A DNA stretch of 8,600 nt from Saprospiraceae bacterium UBA3362 (GCA_002360455.1 DEQQ01000022.1:1-8600), one strand, 5' to 3'; shown: positions 1 to 7,041, numbered from the stretch's first letter. Program-made: numbers and translations. Notes: a model not told the origin generated them from the sequence alone.

Positions 1-1
1 A

Positions 2-1120
2 ATTATCAACTTGGCTCCTAACACAGTTGTGCAATGCAGAATAATCTCTGATGGATTTGCAGATTGCGCAAGCTCGACAGGGTCTTGGATAAGCTGCAGT
101 ACAAGGGATTGCCCAATAGTAAACCTGGCTAAAGACAGCCTCATTGCAGCTTGTAGAAAGAATCTTCCGCCCCAGATTGATCTCATCCCTTTGCTACATT
201 TTCCTCAAAATAAACAACAATTTAGTGTAGACCGACAACCCTTGACAGATTCTAAAATCAACACTGATCTATTGAAGTCCGGTACACATCTTGTAGTAAT
301 AGAAAGTTCTGAAAACGGATGCAACTATCAAGACAGTTTCCGATTGATAATCGGTGATGAACCAAAATGTGATGTAGTTCAAACAGACATTAGCTGCCTA
401 CCCGACTCACAAACGGGCACGATCGAATTGAAATCTGTCTATGGAGGAATACCTCCCTACCAAATCTTTTTTGATAATCAACTCATCTCTCAATCTACCA
501 TAGATAAATTGCTTGCGGGAATCTATTCTGTAAGCCTCAAAGATTCTCTGCAATGCGAGAACAAATTCAATATTGAGATTCAAAATCCACAAGACATAGC
601 TGTAGAATTAGGATTGGATGTTGAAGTATTGAAGGATCAAAACATTCTACTTGAGGCCAAAATTTCAGGACCTTATGAAGCTATCCTTTGGAGTCCTGCT
701 TTGGGATTGAGTTGTACAGATTGCAGCAATCCAAACTTGACAGCAAGTCAGGATCAGTGGATCTATGTACTTGTAGAAAATGAAGATCATTGCACAGCCA
801 TAGACAGCATTTTTATTCGTGTGCGAGATGAGCAAATCTATATTCCGAATGTGATCAGTGCGAATGGAGACGGGATCAATGACTATTTTGAAATCTTTGG
901 AAGCAAAGATATAATACAAGCAAAGCTCAGGCTATTTGACCGATGGGGAGAATTGGTTTTTTCATCCCAACAATACCCTATCAACTCTACGATTGGAGCT
1001 TGGGATGGTAGGACTAAAAATCAGCTATTGATGCCGGGAGTTTATGTTTACAGCATAGAGGCAATTTTTAGATCCGGAGCAACAATGAAATTGGCAGGCG
1101 AAGTCACTGTACTGCGCTAA
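2..1120 (+). CDS. T9SS-secreted adhesin-like surface protein, C-terminal part (5' end outside window)
   Basis: The reading frame is already open at base 2, so the start lies upstream; the TTG at 11 is only the first start-like codon. About 372 codons are visible. Counting from that TTG, residues 126-195 resemble a SprB-type repeat (GGIPPYQ, then LLAGIYSVSLKD and a Cys). Residues 226-271 look like a Cys-containing Ig-like module (LWSPALGLSCTDC ... YVLVENEDHC). Residues 277-369 form a gliding-motility/CHU_C type C-terminal domain, with the hallmark IYIPNVISANGDGINDYF, then LRLFDRWGELVF, AWDG and PGVYVYSI. In Bacteroidota this domain directs export through the type IX secretion system and surface attachment. 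The many paired cysteines suit an extracellular protein. The protein is probably a large adhesin or motility-related protein; its ligand cannot be told from here. Confidence 0.9.
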   Translation: MINLAPNTVVQCRIISDGFADCASSTGSWISCSTRDCPIVNLAKDSLIAACRKNLPPQIDLIPLLHFPQNKQQFSVDRQPLTDSKINTDLLKSGTHLVVIESSENGCNYQDSFRLIIGDEPKCDVVQTDISCLPDSQTGTIELKSVYGGIPPYQIFFDNQLISQSTIDKLLAGIYSVSLKDSLQCENKFNIEIQNPQDIAVELGLDVEVLKDQNILLEAKISGPYEAILWSPALGLSCTDCSNPNLTASQDQWIYVLVENEDHCTAIDSIFIRVRDEQIYIPNVISANGDGINDYFEIFGSKDIIQAKLRLFDRWGELVFSSQQYPINSTIGAWDGRTKNQLLMPGVYVYSIEAIFRSGATMKLAGEVTVLR

Positions 1121-1121
1121 T

Positions 1122-1137
1122 ATTCCGATAGAGGAAT
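1122..1137 (+). terminator. Weak hairpin just after the adhesin stop
   Basis: ATTCC (1122-1126) pairs with GGAAT (1133-1137) around the loop GATAGA, beginning two bases after the stop codon. Only a short T-rich tract follows (TTGATTAGTTTT). The position fits a terminator, but the stem has just 5 bp, so this is tentative. Confidence 0.3.
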
Positions 1138-1425
1138 TGATTAGTTTTGCAATTGATCAAAATAAAACAGATCAAAACAACATGTAATCAAAGGAATTTC
1201 AATAAGATTTTAGCTTGGATAAATCGGGAAGATTTAATGCTATTTCATTCCAACAAATCATTGAAATGAATTCTACAGTGAATAAAAAAATGATAAAAAA
1301 CCAAACAACAAAAATCGAACTGTGCAAACCTAGACTTGATAGTAATGGAGGCGCTGCGCGCCGTAATGGATAGCAAGACTCAGGCCAAAAGCAGTGAACC
1401 TGTGATTGCTTCTCCAAATCATCAT
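1138..1425. other. Intergenic stretch without a convincing gene
   Basis: This lies between the 3' ends of the convergent adhesin and LOG-like genes. Its left two thirds are AT-rich and include the 8-bp palindrome TTGATCAA near 1152. A minus-strand frame across 1199-1459 is open, but its translation is unlike a protein family, it overlaps the end of the LOG gene and it runs through the GC-rich palindrome, so I do not call it. The only organised structure is the hairpin/direct-repeat unit at 1342-1370. Confidence 0.6.
1342..1370. repeat. GC-rich hairpin between 8-bp direct repeats
   Basis: GTAATGGA occurs at 1342-1349 and again at 1363-1370. The 13 bases between them form a perfect hairpin: GGCGC (1350-1354), loop TGC, GCGCC (1358-1362). 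The repeat extends loosely, with GATAG at both outer edges. The block is clearly more GC-rich than the DNA around it. It lies about 55 bases beyond the stop of the minus-strand LOG gene. It could be an interspersed repeat unit, a small insertion with a target duplication, or part of a 3' end structure. Confidence 0.6.
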
Positions 1426-2106
1426 TTACTTTGGTATATTGCACCGCTTCAATAGCCATTGATGAATTTCTTCTACAGAATCCGAAATCAAAAAATAGTC
1501 TTGTTGTAGTGGTTCGATGGCTTTATCTTTTTCAAATTGGCGGATGAGCGCAATCAAATGTTGATGATAGACAGAATCAAAAATCACAATTGGAAATTGC
1601 TTGAGTTTTCCTGTTTGTACCAGGGTAATGGTGTCAAAAAATTCGTCCATCGTACCAAAACCGCCGGGAAAAATAACCATGGCTTGTGAATGTCTGATCA
1701 TTACTGTTTTTCGAGTAAAAAAATAATTCATACATACTGTGCGATCAAGAAAAGAATTGGCTTTGACCTCGAAGGGAAGGACAATATTGCAGCCTACAGA
1801 AATTCCTCCTGCCTGTCTGGCCCCTTTGTTTGCCGCTTCCATAATGGAGGGTCCGCCCCCTGTAAGGATAGGAAAGCCTGATCCTGCTAATAAAAAAGCA
1901 AGTTGTTCTGTCTTTGCATAAGCCGGATGCTGTGGAGGCAATCTTGCAGAACCCATGATGCTGATGCACTGATGAAATTTTCTAAGAGTCCATGTCCCTT
2001 TGATGAGATCCCAAGCTATACTTAAGGTATAAGATAATTCTTTGAGTATAGAATGAGGCCCTTTGAGATAATGATATTCTGTAAATCCGGGCTTAAGCAC
2101 TTTCAT
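1426..2106 (-). CDS. LOG/TIGR00730-family Rossmann-fold protein (nucleotide 5'-monophosphate phosphoribohydrolase-like)
   Basis: The protein has 226 residues. Family motifs are clear: ISIMGSAR (48-55) at the first beta strand/phosphate loop, LTGGGPSIMEAANKGA (81-96), the TRK segment (131-133) with the arginine expected in the active site, and PGGFGTMDE (147-155) with the catalytic glutamate. LOG-family enzymes cleave nucleoside 5'-monophosphates at the N-glycosidic bond; the best-known members release cytokinins, and older annotations call them lysine decarboxylases. About 45 residues precede the Rossmann core, as in the longer bacterial members. The start ATG (2104-2106) has no clear Shine-Dalgarno site, which is usual in Bacteroidota. 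It is divergent from the aminotransferase across an 88-bp gap. The fold assignment is sure; the physiological substrate is not. Confidence 0.92.
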   Translation of the reverse strand: MKVLKPGFTEYHYLKGPHSILKELSYTLSIAWDLIKGTWTLRKFHQCISIMGSARLPPQHPAYAKTEQLAFLLAGSGFPILTGGGPSIMEAANKGARQAGGISVGCNIVLPFEVKANSFLDRTVCMNYFFTRKTVMIRHSQAMVIFPGGFGTMDEFFDTITLVQTGKLKQFPIVIFDSVYHQHLIALIRQFEKDKAIEPLQQDYFLISDSVEEIHQWLLKRCNIPK

Positions 2107-2131
2107 CTGAGGTTAATTTTTAAGGAAAGGT

Positions 2132-2157
2132 ATTGGTTTTTTAAAACATAAACCAAT
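2132..2157. promoter_or_regulatory. Inverted repeat in the divergent promoter region
   Basis: ATTGGTTT (2132-2139) and AAACCAAT (2150-2157) are perfect reverse complements separated by 10 bases. The dyad lies between the divergent starts at 2106 and 2195, where an operator could act on both genes. No T-run follows on either strand, so a terminator is less likely. No clean TTTG/TAnnTTTG promoter could be placed here. The regulatory role is inferred from position. Confidence 0.4.
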
Positions 2158-2194
2158 TTTCTGCATATATTGTGACCTCAAGCAAGCAAAAACG

Positions 2195-3475
2195 ATGAAT
2201 CAAAACGATACTGTACGCAAGGCTTCTGTGATGGCAGAAAATCTCATACCTTCTGAAATCATCAAACTCGGAAATGAGATTAATCAACGAATCAAAAGTG
2301 GTGAACCCATTTTTAACTTGACGATTGGAGATTTTGATCCGAGTATTTTTCCATTGCCTCAAGAAATGACAGAAGAAATTGCCCGAGCCTATAAGGAAGG
2401 AAAGACGAATTATCCCGCGGCAAATGGTGTACCGGAGCTGAGGCAAATTCTCAGCAAACGAATCGAAAAAAATCTGAATGTAAGTTACAGCGAAAATGAT
2501 ATTTTGATTTCTGCAGGTGCCAGGCCATTGATTTATGCGGTTTATAAAAGCATAATTGATCCGGGAGATTCTGTTGCTTACGGATTGCCGTCATGGAACA
2601 ACAATCACTATTGTCATCTTAGCGGAGCGCAGGCTGTAGAATTCAGTTTAGGTCCCGACGACCATTTTATACCGGAGAGAAAACATCTTGAATCAGTTAT
2701 AGATCAAGTAAGTTTATTAGCCTTGTGTTCACCTCAAAATCCAACAGGCACCACTTTTACAAAAGAAAAGTTGTACTCCATCTGCGAGCTGGTATTGCAA
2801 GAAAATGAGAAAAGAAAAGGAATAAAAAAACCTCTTTATCTTATGTATGATCAAATCTATTGGCAGCTGTGTTTTGGCGAAACCCGACATGTGCATCCGG
2901 TAGAACTTATGCCTGAGCTCAAAGATTATGTGATCTATATAGACGGTTTGTCCAAAACCTATGCAGCTACCGGTGTAAGAGTCGGCTGGGCTTTTGGGCC
3001 GAGTCATATTATAGACAAAATGAAGTCCATCTTATCTCATGTTGGAGCTTGGGCTCCCAAGGCCGAACAGCATGCCGTGGCAGAATATCTTAGCAATGAT
3101 GAATGGTCTACTCGATATCTGAATTGGTTTATTCCTGAAATTGAATACAGGCTAAAATCCTTATATCAAGGAATTCAAAAACTGACAGATGAAGGATTTC
3201 CCATCAGGGCTATCGTTCCTGAAGCTGCAATATATCTCACTGTTCAATTTCCTTGGAAAGGATATACAACACAACAAGGAAAGCTATTGGCAAACACTCA
3301 AGATGTGTTGAATTATATTATTGACAGAACCAAGGTGGCTGTAGTTCCTTTCAAAGCTTTTGGCGCCTCAGCAGAGTCTGATTGGTGCAGAATTTCTGTG
3401 GGCACCTTAAAGAAAGAAGATATCCCCGGAATAATTCAAGGACTCAGAGATGGAATGCAAGCACTAAGAAAATAA
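2195..3475 (+). CDS. Pyridoxal-phosphate-dependent class I/II aminotransferase
   Basis: The protein has 426 residues, a normal length for fold-type I aminotransferases. Visible landmarks in order are: the N-terminal substrate segment NLTIGDFDP (41-49), a YPAANGVPELR-like cofactor-domain start (73-83), SAGAR (106-110), QNPTG (181-185) with the conserved Asn, YDQIY (218-222) with the Asp that holds the pyridine nitrogen and a Tyr, GLSKTYAATGVRVGW (251-265) with Lys254 as the Schiff-base lysine, and CRISVG (398-403) whose Arg binds the substrate carboxylate. It should transfer an amino group between an amino acid and a 2-oxo acid in the cytoplasm. It is closest in motif layout to the aspartate aminotransferase group, but donor specificity cannot be read. 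The start ATG follows an A-rich leader without a clear Shine-Dalgarno site. A hairpin terminator follows the stop. Confidence 0.93.
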   Translation: MNQNDTVRKASVMAENLIPSEIIKLGNEINQRIKSGEPIFNLTIGDFDPSIFPLPQEMTEEIARAYKEGKTNYPAANGVPELRQILSKRIEKNLNVSYSENDILISAGARPLIYAVYKSIIDPGDSVAYGLPSWNNNHYCHLSGAQAVEFSLGPDDHFIPERKHLESVIDQVSLLALCSPQNPTGTTFTKEKLYSICELVLQENEKRKGIKKPLYLMYDQIYWQLCFGETRHVHPVELMPELKDYVIYIDGLSKTYAATGVRVGWAFGPSHIIDKMKSILSHVGAWAPKAEQHAVAEYLSNDEWSTRYLNWFIPEIEYRLKSLYQGIQKLTDEGFPIRAIVPEAAIYLTVQFPWKGYTTQQGKLLANTQDVLNYIIDRTKVAVVPFKAFGASAESDWCRISVGTLKKEDIPGIIQGLRDGMQALRK

Positions 3476-3500
3476 TTCGGTGCAGATATTGTAAAATTAG

Positions 3501-3537
3501 TTCAGTTTTACTGTGGATTAAACTGAATGAATTTTTT
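3501..3537 (+). terminator. Rho-independent terminator of the aminotransferase, possibly bidirectional
   Basis: TTCAGTTT (3501-3508) pairs perfectly with AAACTGAA (3520-3527) around an 11-base loop. A run of six T (3532-3537) follows on the plus strand, 26 bases after the stop. Read on the minus strand, the same stem is followed by a shorter TTTT tract, so it may also stop transcripts of the converging outer-membrane protein gene. Confidence 0.7.
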
Positions 3538-3632
3538 AGTTCAATACTTTAATTGCTTTAGTTGGATTAAATTTATTATCAAATTCAATAGCCATTTATT
3601 AAAAGCTTGTCTATTACTTAAGAACAACAGCA

Positions 3633-6095
3633 TTACCAACTATAGCGAATGCCCATTTGAATCAAACGCTCAGAATAGGGACCTATCTGCTGTGGATATT
3701 GGGAATAATTATTTTGATAAGCGCGAAGATTGAATTCCATGTTGGGAATAATGAGGCCATTAAGATTGATATTCCAACCAAGTTTTGATCCTGTGAGACT
3801 TTGATTATTGGTTGATACAGCAGTCTGCAATCTGATTCTTTTGAACAAAGTTTTTCCAAGTCCCAAATTGAATCCAGTAACATTGCTGCTGAGATTGGCA
3901 ATAGCATTAGAAGAATATTGACCGGATAAGTTAATTGCAAAACCTTTGGGAAGGTTGAGCATTTGGCTTATAAAAAAATAGACAGAGTGAATTTGATTTG
4001 TTATGCTGTCTGTAGATGTTGTATAAACCATTGCATTAATGGTGGAGTTGGTAGAGGATTTTCCCGGTAGTACAAAATGCTTTGAGGCAGTAAGCTGGAC
4101 AATATCAGAGTTAAAATAATAAAATTCATTCTTCATTGCAGAACGCGCATAGCGAACATTGAGCTGAGGAATGACCTTTGAGCTTATTTTTGCATCTAAT
4201 CCAATCTCCTTTCTTTCTGTAGGATATGATTTTGCATTGGAGAAATTATCAAAATCATTGGCATAATACAGGCTCACAGTCATTGCATCCGCCATAAATT
4301 CTTGCTCTACGCTCAACTTGGTTCGCTGCAAATCATTGGGTAATCCAAATACTCCAGGATGATTGTAGCCGGGACCGGCAAAATTTCTGCTAAGGTTTAG
4401 ATGAGTATTATCCTTGAATAAATTTAAACCAAGCTGCGCATTGTATGCAAAGTCGAGGCTGCTGGACAAATTGGGTTTTAGAGCATCAAATTTACTTAGT
4501 GAATTGATAAAAGAAGAACGCACAGCTTGAGCAGGGAAAGGTAGAGTATCATATAAATTTTGCTTGGCATAAAGGCCTGCCAATTCTCCTCCAAATTCTA
4601 TGAGTTTATTTTTTCCGAAACTAAGATTAAAATCTGAGGAAAGCACGATGGATTGCTCAGGATAAAACTCCTGTCGAGCCGTGGTCGCAATCGAGCTGTC
4701 CTTATCCCAAAAGCGTAAAAAATTAAGAGACACATAAGATGAGTGAATCCTTCCGAACCCTAATCTTGCAGCGGCAAGATTTTGCTTGAATTGGGCGTTG
4801 AAAGTGTCCACATAAAATGGGACGGCAGAATGAACTTTTCCGCCACAGGCTGCTACATAAAACAATCCCGGATTCCATTCCATTGCAGCTCCAAACAATT
4901 GGATCCCATTCAATGTCAACGGAGAATAAGTTGGAAACGCCGTACCGATGCTCAGCTCCTTGATATTGAATAAAAACTTATTCATCCCTGTGTATGCTCC
5001 AAACTGTTTGAGATAAGGCAACATTTCTTGAGGATCGGAGAATTGAGGTGGATTATAAACCAACTGTTTCAGTTCTTCAAGTCTGCCCGAAGTAATCCAG
5101 GTATCATAGGTTTTTTTCAACTGCTCATAGCGAGATTTAAGCTGTTCGTATTTTCTCTTTTGCGCTTGAAGCCTGTCGTAATAAGAACGAAGCTTATTTT
5201 TATATTCAGCAGTATATTCATTAGTTTTATCATTGAGCACTTTGGTCAATTTCTCTTTGGTATCTGCTATCTCTTGATTTATTTTTTGGATTGCCAGATC
5301 TTTTATTTTGGATTCTATCTGTTCGTATTCTGTGAGAGTCATCAAGTCGGCTTCATTGAGTTTAATTTTTTTAAGATGAATTTCAGCTACCTTTTTGAGC
5401 AGCATTTCTTTTACATTGCGTTCAAATCTAGCCCTATCAAATCGCAATGAAAACATGTCCACATCTCTTTTCGTTTCTGTTTTCTCTGTTGTGAATCTCA
5501 TGGCTCCCGAAATCGGGAAAGAATACAGACTCAATCCTTGTTCCAGCTGGAACCTTGCGAAGCTTGATGGCAGCTCTGTGATATAGGGCTTAGGAGAAGC
5601 GTAATTAAGATCTATTGAGGCAGAACCATAGGCATGAACAGGTTTGGTTTTTTCATTTGATTTTTTGAATTTCAAAGCTTCATCTACGACAACATTCCTA
5701 CAGGAAGTTCCTATAACTTTATCTGTTGCAGACTCGACTATTTTTGTACAAACTTTGTATGAGCCTTTGGGAAAATTTCCCGTGCTTACAACAGAATATT
5801 GAGCTTGATCATCATGCCATTGAGACTTTATTGTTTTTAGATTGGAGGAACTTAGAGTATTGGCACCCTGTTGAAGCCATATGGATTCTGACCTAAGTTC
5901 GTTAAGAAGAACATTGTTTTGGTCAGAAATTTCTCCCAACAGATAGACCTTCATTGCTCTAGGTGCATTCATAGTTAGATTCCAAACATCTGATGGAGCC
6001 AATGTGTTTATGCTCGGGATTTGAGCCGTTATGGAAAGACTTAGAACAGCCGTAAAGCTGACCAACAGAAGAAATTGTTTTGAATAGTTGAACAT
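3633..6095 (-). CDS. Predicted outer-membrane beta-barrel protein with N-terminal beta domain and long coiled coil (family not recognised)
   Basis: The protein has 820 residues. Residues 1-24 are a signal peptide: a hydrophobic core (FLLLVSFTAVLSLSITA), with likely cleavage before Gln25. Residues about 35-140 look like a beta-rich domain, including GNFPKGSYKVCTKIVE and a Cys116/Cys132 pair; this recalls N-terminal modules of other Bacteroidota surface proteins such as TANFOR-type domains, but only loosely. Residues about 215-335 are highly charged and heptad-like (KIKDLAIQKINQEIADTKEK, KRKYEQLKSRYEQLKKTY), predicting a long helical coiled coil. From about 370 to the end, alternating aromatic/polar strands and Asn/Ser turns suggest an outer-membrane barrel, and the chain ends in MGIRYSW with the terminal aromatic usual for barrel insertion. 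The start ATG at 6093-6095 puts the signal peptide at the extreme N-terminus. It converges on the aminotransferase across the 3501-3537 terminator. The function is unknown. Confidence 0.82.
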   Translation of the reverse strand: MFNYSKQFLLLVSFTAVLSLSITAQIPSINTLAPSDVWNLTMNAPRAMKVYLLGEISDQNNVLLNELRSESIWLQQGANTLSSSNLKTIKSQWHDDQAQYSVVSTGNFPKGSYKVCTKIVESATDKVIGTSCRNVVVDEALKFKKSNEKTKPVHAYGSASIDLNYASPKPYITELPSSFARFQLEQGLSLYSFPISGAMRFTTEKTETKRDVDMFSLRFDRARFERNVKEMLLKKVAEIHLKKIKLNEADLMTLTEYEQIESKIKDLAIQKINQEIADTKEKLTKVLNDKTNEYTAEYKNKLRSYYDRLQAQKRKYEQLKSRYEQLKKTYDTWITSGRLEELKQLVYNPPQFSDPQEMLPYLKQFGAYTGMNKFLFNIKELSIGTAFPTYSPLTLNGIQLFGAAMEWNPGLFYVAACGGKVHSAVPFYVDTFNAQFKQNLAAARLGFGRIHSSYVSLNFLRFWDKDSSIATTARQEFYPEQSIVLSSDFNLSFGKNKLIEFGGELAGLYAKQNLYDTLPFPAQAVRSSFINSLSKFDALKPNLSSSLDFAYNAQLGLNLFKDNTHLNLSRNFAGPGYNHPGVFGLPNDLQRTKLSVEQEFMADAMTVSLYYANDFDNFSNAKSYPTERKEIGLDAKISSKVIPQLNVRYARSAMKNEFYYFNSDIVQLTASKHFVLPGKSSTNSTINAMVYTTSTDSITNQIHSVYFFISQMLNLPKGFAINLSGQYSSNAIANLSSNVTGFNLGLGKTLFKRIRLQTAVSTNNQSLTGSKLGWNINLNGLIIPNMEFNLRAYQNNYSQYPQQIGPYSERLIQMGIRYSW

Positions 6096-6195
6096 GATAA
6101 TGACAGTCTATTTAAAATAAATACAGCAATCGAATCCACTGCTCCTTTTAAGATTGACCAAATGTAATAGATAGGGTTCAGACTAGAGGACTGTC

Positions 6196-6224
6196 TTTGT
6201 AAGTGGTAGATTTCAATTTACAAA
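6196..6224. repeat. Inverted repeat in the upstream region of the outer-membrane protein gene
   Basis: TTTGTAA (6196-6202) and TTACAAA (6218-6224) are perfect reverse complements separated by 15 bases. It sits about 100 bases before the minus-strand start at 6095. It would lie in the transcript leader if the -7 box at 6238-6245 is used. The seven base pairs are AT-rich, so chance is possible. Confidence 0.3.
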
Positions 6225-6237
6225 AGGTGGATATGGA

Positions 6238-6245
6238 CAAAAATA
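6238..6245 (-). promoter_or_regulatory. Candidate -7 box for the outer-membrane protein gene
   Basis: On the minus strand this reads TATTTTTG, an exact match to the Bacteroidota -7 consensus TAnnTTTG. No TTTG -33 element is seen at the expected distance upstream, so the promoter is only a candidate. It would give a leader of about 135 bases. Confidence 0.25.
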
Positions 6246-6462
6246 AAAATGAAATTTATACCTTAAATAAGATTAGGGTAATAGGACAAACTACGGGATC
6301 AAGGCAGGTTTGAGCATTTTCTTTGCCTCCAGGATCGTGTTCTATATCATATGTATTTTTGCCCCGTAATATCCTTTGCAGTTGAGAACTTTTGAGATTT
6401 TTAAGTAAGCTAATATAATTAAATAGAATTTAGCCAAAGTGATTTACAAGAGTAAATTTAAC

Positions 6463-6714
6463 TCAATGTTTATTTATAATAAATTGATTTATCATATTAT
6501 CTTTTTCTCTAATGTTTGCCTCTAAACTTCTAATCCTATTATTTAAATCGTAATTTAATTTAATTAATGTTTTCAGTTGAGTTTCTTTCTCCATAATAAT
6601 TAGATCATACAATTCCTTTATTTCTTTTAAATCATTTTTATATAATATTTTAGGACAAGCTGTTTGTGCATCATTTTCTCTATGGAATTTATGTTTGTCT
6701 TCAATAGAAAAAAA
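6463..6714 (-). pseudogene. Out-of-frame coiled-coil tail of the XRE-type regulator
   Basis: Directly after the regulator, another minus-strand frame stays open to a TGA at 6463-6465. It reads SIEDKHKFHRENDAQTACPK, then a heptad-rich helix (LKEIKELYDLIIMEKETQL ... LNNRIRSLEANIREKDNMI). Leucine, isoleucine, lysine and glutamate dominate, as in coiled coils. It lacks a start of its own near its beginning. If the run of nine T (6708-6716 on the complementary strand) were eight, the regulator would continue smoothly into it as one 150-residue protein, with helix-turn-helix first and dimerising coil second, an arrangement seen in Bacteroidota XRE proteins. I therefore read it as the second half of one gene that is frameshifted, mis-sequenced or switched by slippage. 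Confidence 0.65.
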
Positions 6715-6916
6715 AATCGTGTATTGATTTATTAAGAATTTTCGAAATTAGATCCAAAATATCGACTTTTAATGAAATTTCATTATTTTCTATTTTGGAA
6801 ATTTCTCTCTGACTTAAACCTACTTCAATTGCAAGAGCTAGTTGAGACCAATTTCTCTCCAACCGAAATTGCCTTATTTTTCCGCCAATATCTAATTTTA
6901 TTGAATTCCTTATCAT
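6701..6916 (-). CDS. Small XRE/Cro-C1-type helix-turn-helix regulator, closed early by a frameshift
   Basis: As read, the protein has 71 residues. Residues 9-66 form a HTH_3-type fold: IGGKIRQFRLERNWSQLALA, then EVGLSQREISKIENNE, which carries the recognition helix, then the closing helices (VDILDLISKIL). It should bind operator DNA as a dimer. The frame ends FFFY-stop immediately after a run of nine T, and a coiled-coil tail continues in a different frame to 6463, so the intended product is probably about 150 residues. The start ATG (6914-6916) follows the promoter at 6968-6999 and two overlapping dyads at 6944-6968, which suggests autoregulation. The bare 71-residue domain could still fold by itself. 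Confidence 0.82.
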   Translation of the reverse strand: MIRNSIKLDIGGKIRQFRLERNWSQLALAIEVGLSQREISKIENNEISLKVDILDLISKILNKSIHDFFFY

Positions 6917-6943
6917 TATGTTATTACAATTTAGTCAAAATAA

Positions 6944-6968
6944 AGAACTGGTAGTTCTAAACTAGAAC
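6944..6968. promoter_or_regulatory. Overlapping dyads, probable operator of the XRE regulator
   Basis: On the plus strand AGAACT (6944-6949), GGT, AGTTCT (6953-6958) is a perfect inverted repeat. It overlaps a second one: GTTCTA (6954-6959), AAC, TAGAAC (6963-6968). The three GAAC half-sites are thus regularly arrayed. They lie between the -7 box and the start codon of the regulator, over the expected transcription start. This is the layout of a self-repressing XRE-type gene. Binding by this particular regulator is inferred. Confidence 0.6.
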
Positions 6969-6999
6969 AAAAATATGATTTTATTTTATCATTTCCAAA
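6968..6999 (-). promoter_or_regulatory. Bacteroidota-type promoter of the XRE regulator
   Basis: On the minus strand TTTG (6996-6999) is followed after 20 bases by TATTTTTG (6968-6975). This matches the -33 TTTG and -7 TAnnTTTG elements of the Bacteroidota primary sigma factor with fitting spacing. The -7 box abuts the GAAC-type dyads and lies about 50 bases before the start codon at 6916. Confidence 0.6.
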
Positions 7000-7033
7000 T
7001 ATTTTTGTATATTATTTAATAATAAAGTTTAAA

Positions 7034-7041
7034 TTAAAAAA
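7034..7041 (+). repeat. Target-site duplication, left copy (TTAAAAAA)
   Basis: This 8-bp sequence is repeated exactly at 8006-8013, directly flanking the two inverted ends of the insertion sequence. Eight bases is the duplication length typical of IS1595-family elements, and AT-rich targets are common. Confidence 0.7.

Larger units (their letters stand above)
6096..6462. other. Long leader/intergenic region upstream of the outer-membrane protein gene
   Basis: There is no start-to-stop gene of convincing quality here. The left part holds a hairpin (6196-6224) and a TAnnTTTG match on the minus strand (6238-6245). The right part (6256-6429) is open on the minus strand for about 57 codons without an ATG start, discussed as a finding. 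The rest is AT-rich and unstructured as far as I can see. Confidence 0.5.

Noticed and set aside
1199..1459. Minus-strand open frame of 86 codons
   Set aside because: It overlaps the end of the well-supported LOG-like gene, runs through the GC-rich hairpin and has no protein-family features; a shadow frame.
2141..2446. Minus-strand open frame of 101 codons over the aminotransferase start
   Set aside because: It lies opposite the conserved N-terminus of the aminotransferase and across the divergent promoter region, with no family resemblance.
5028..5450. Plus-strand open frame of 140 codons rich in Phe and Ile
   Set aside because: It is the complement of the Lys/Glu-rich coiled coil in the outer-membrane protein gene; complementing Lys and Glu codons yields Phe and Leu/Ser, so the apparent membrane protein is an artefact.
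6102..6195. GACAGTC (6102-6108) and GACTGTC (6189-6195) as a distant inverted pair
   Set aside because: Only 7 bp match with about 80 bases between them; no extension, so probably chance.
7000..7007. Plus-strand TATTTTTG that could be a rightward -7 box
   Set aside because: No TTTG element is present at a fitting distance upstream and the DNA is AT-rich, so a chance match is likely; no gene was clearly served before the IS inserted.
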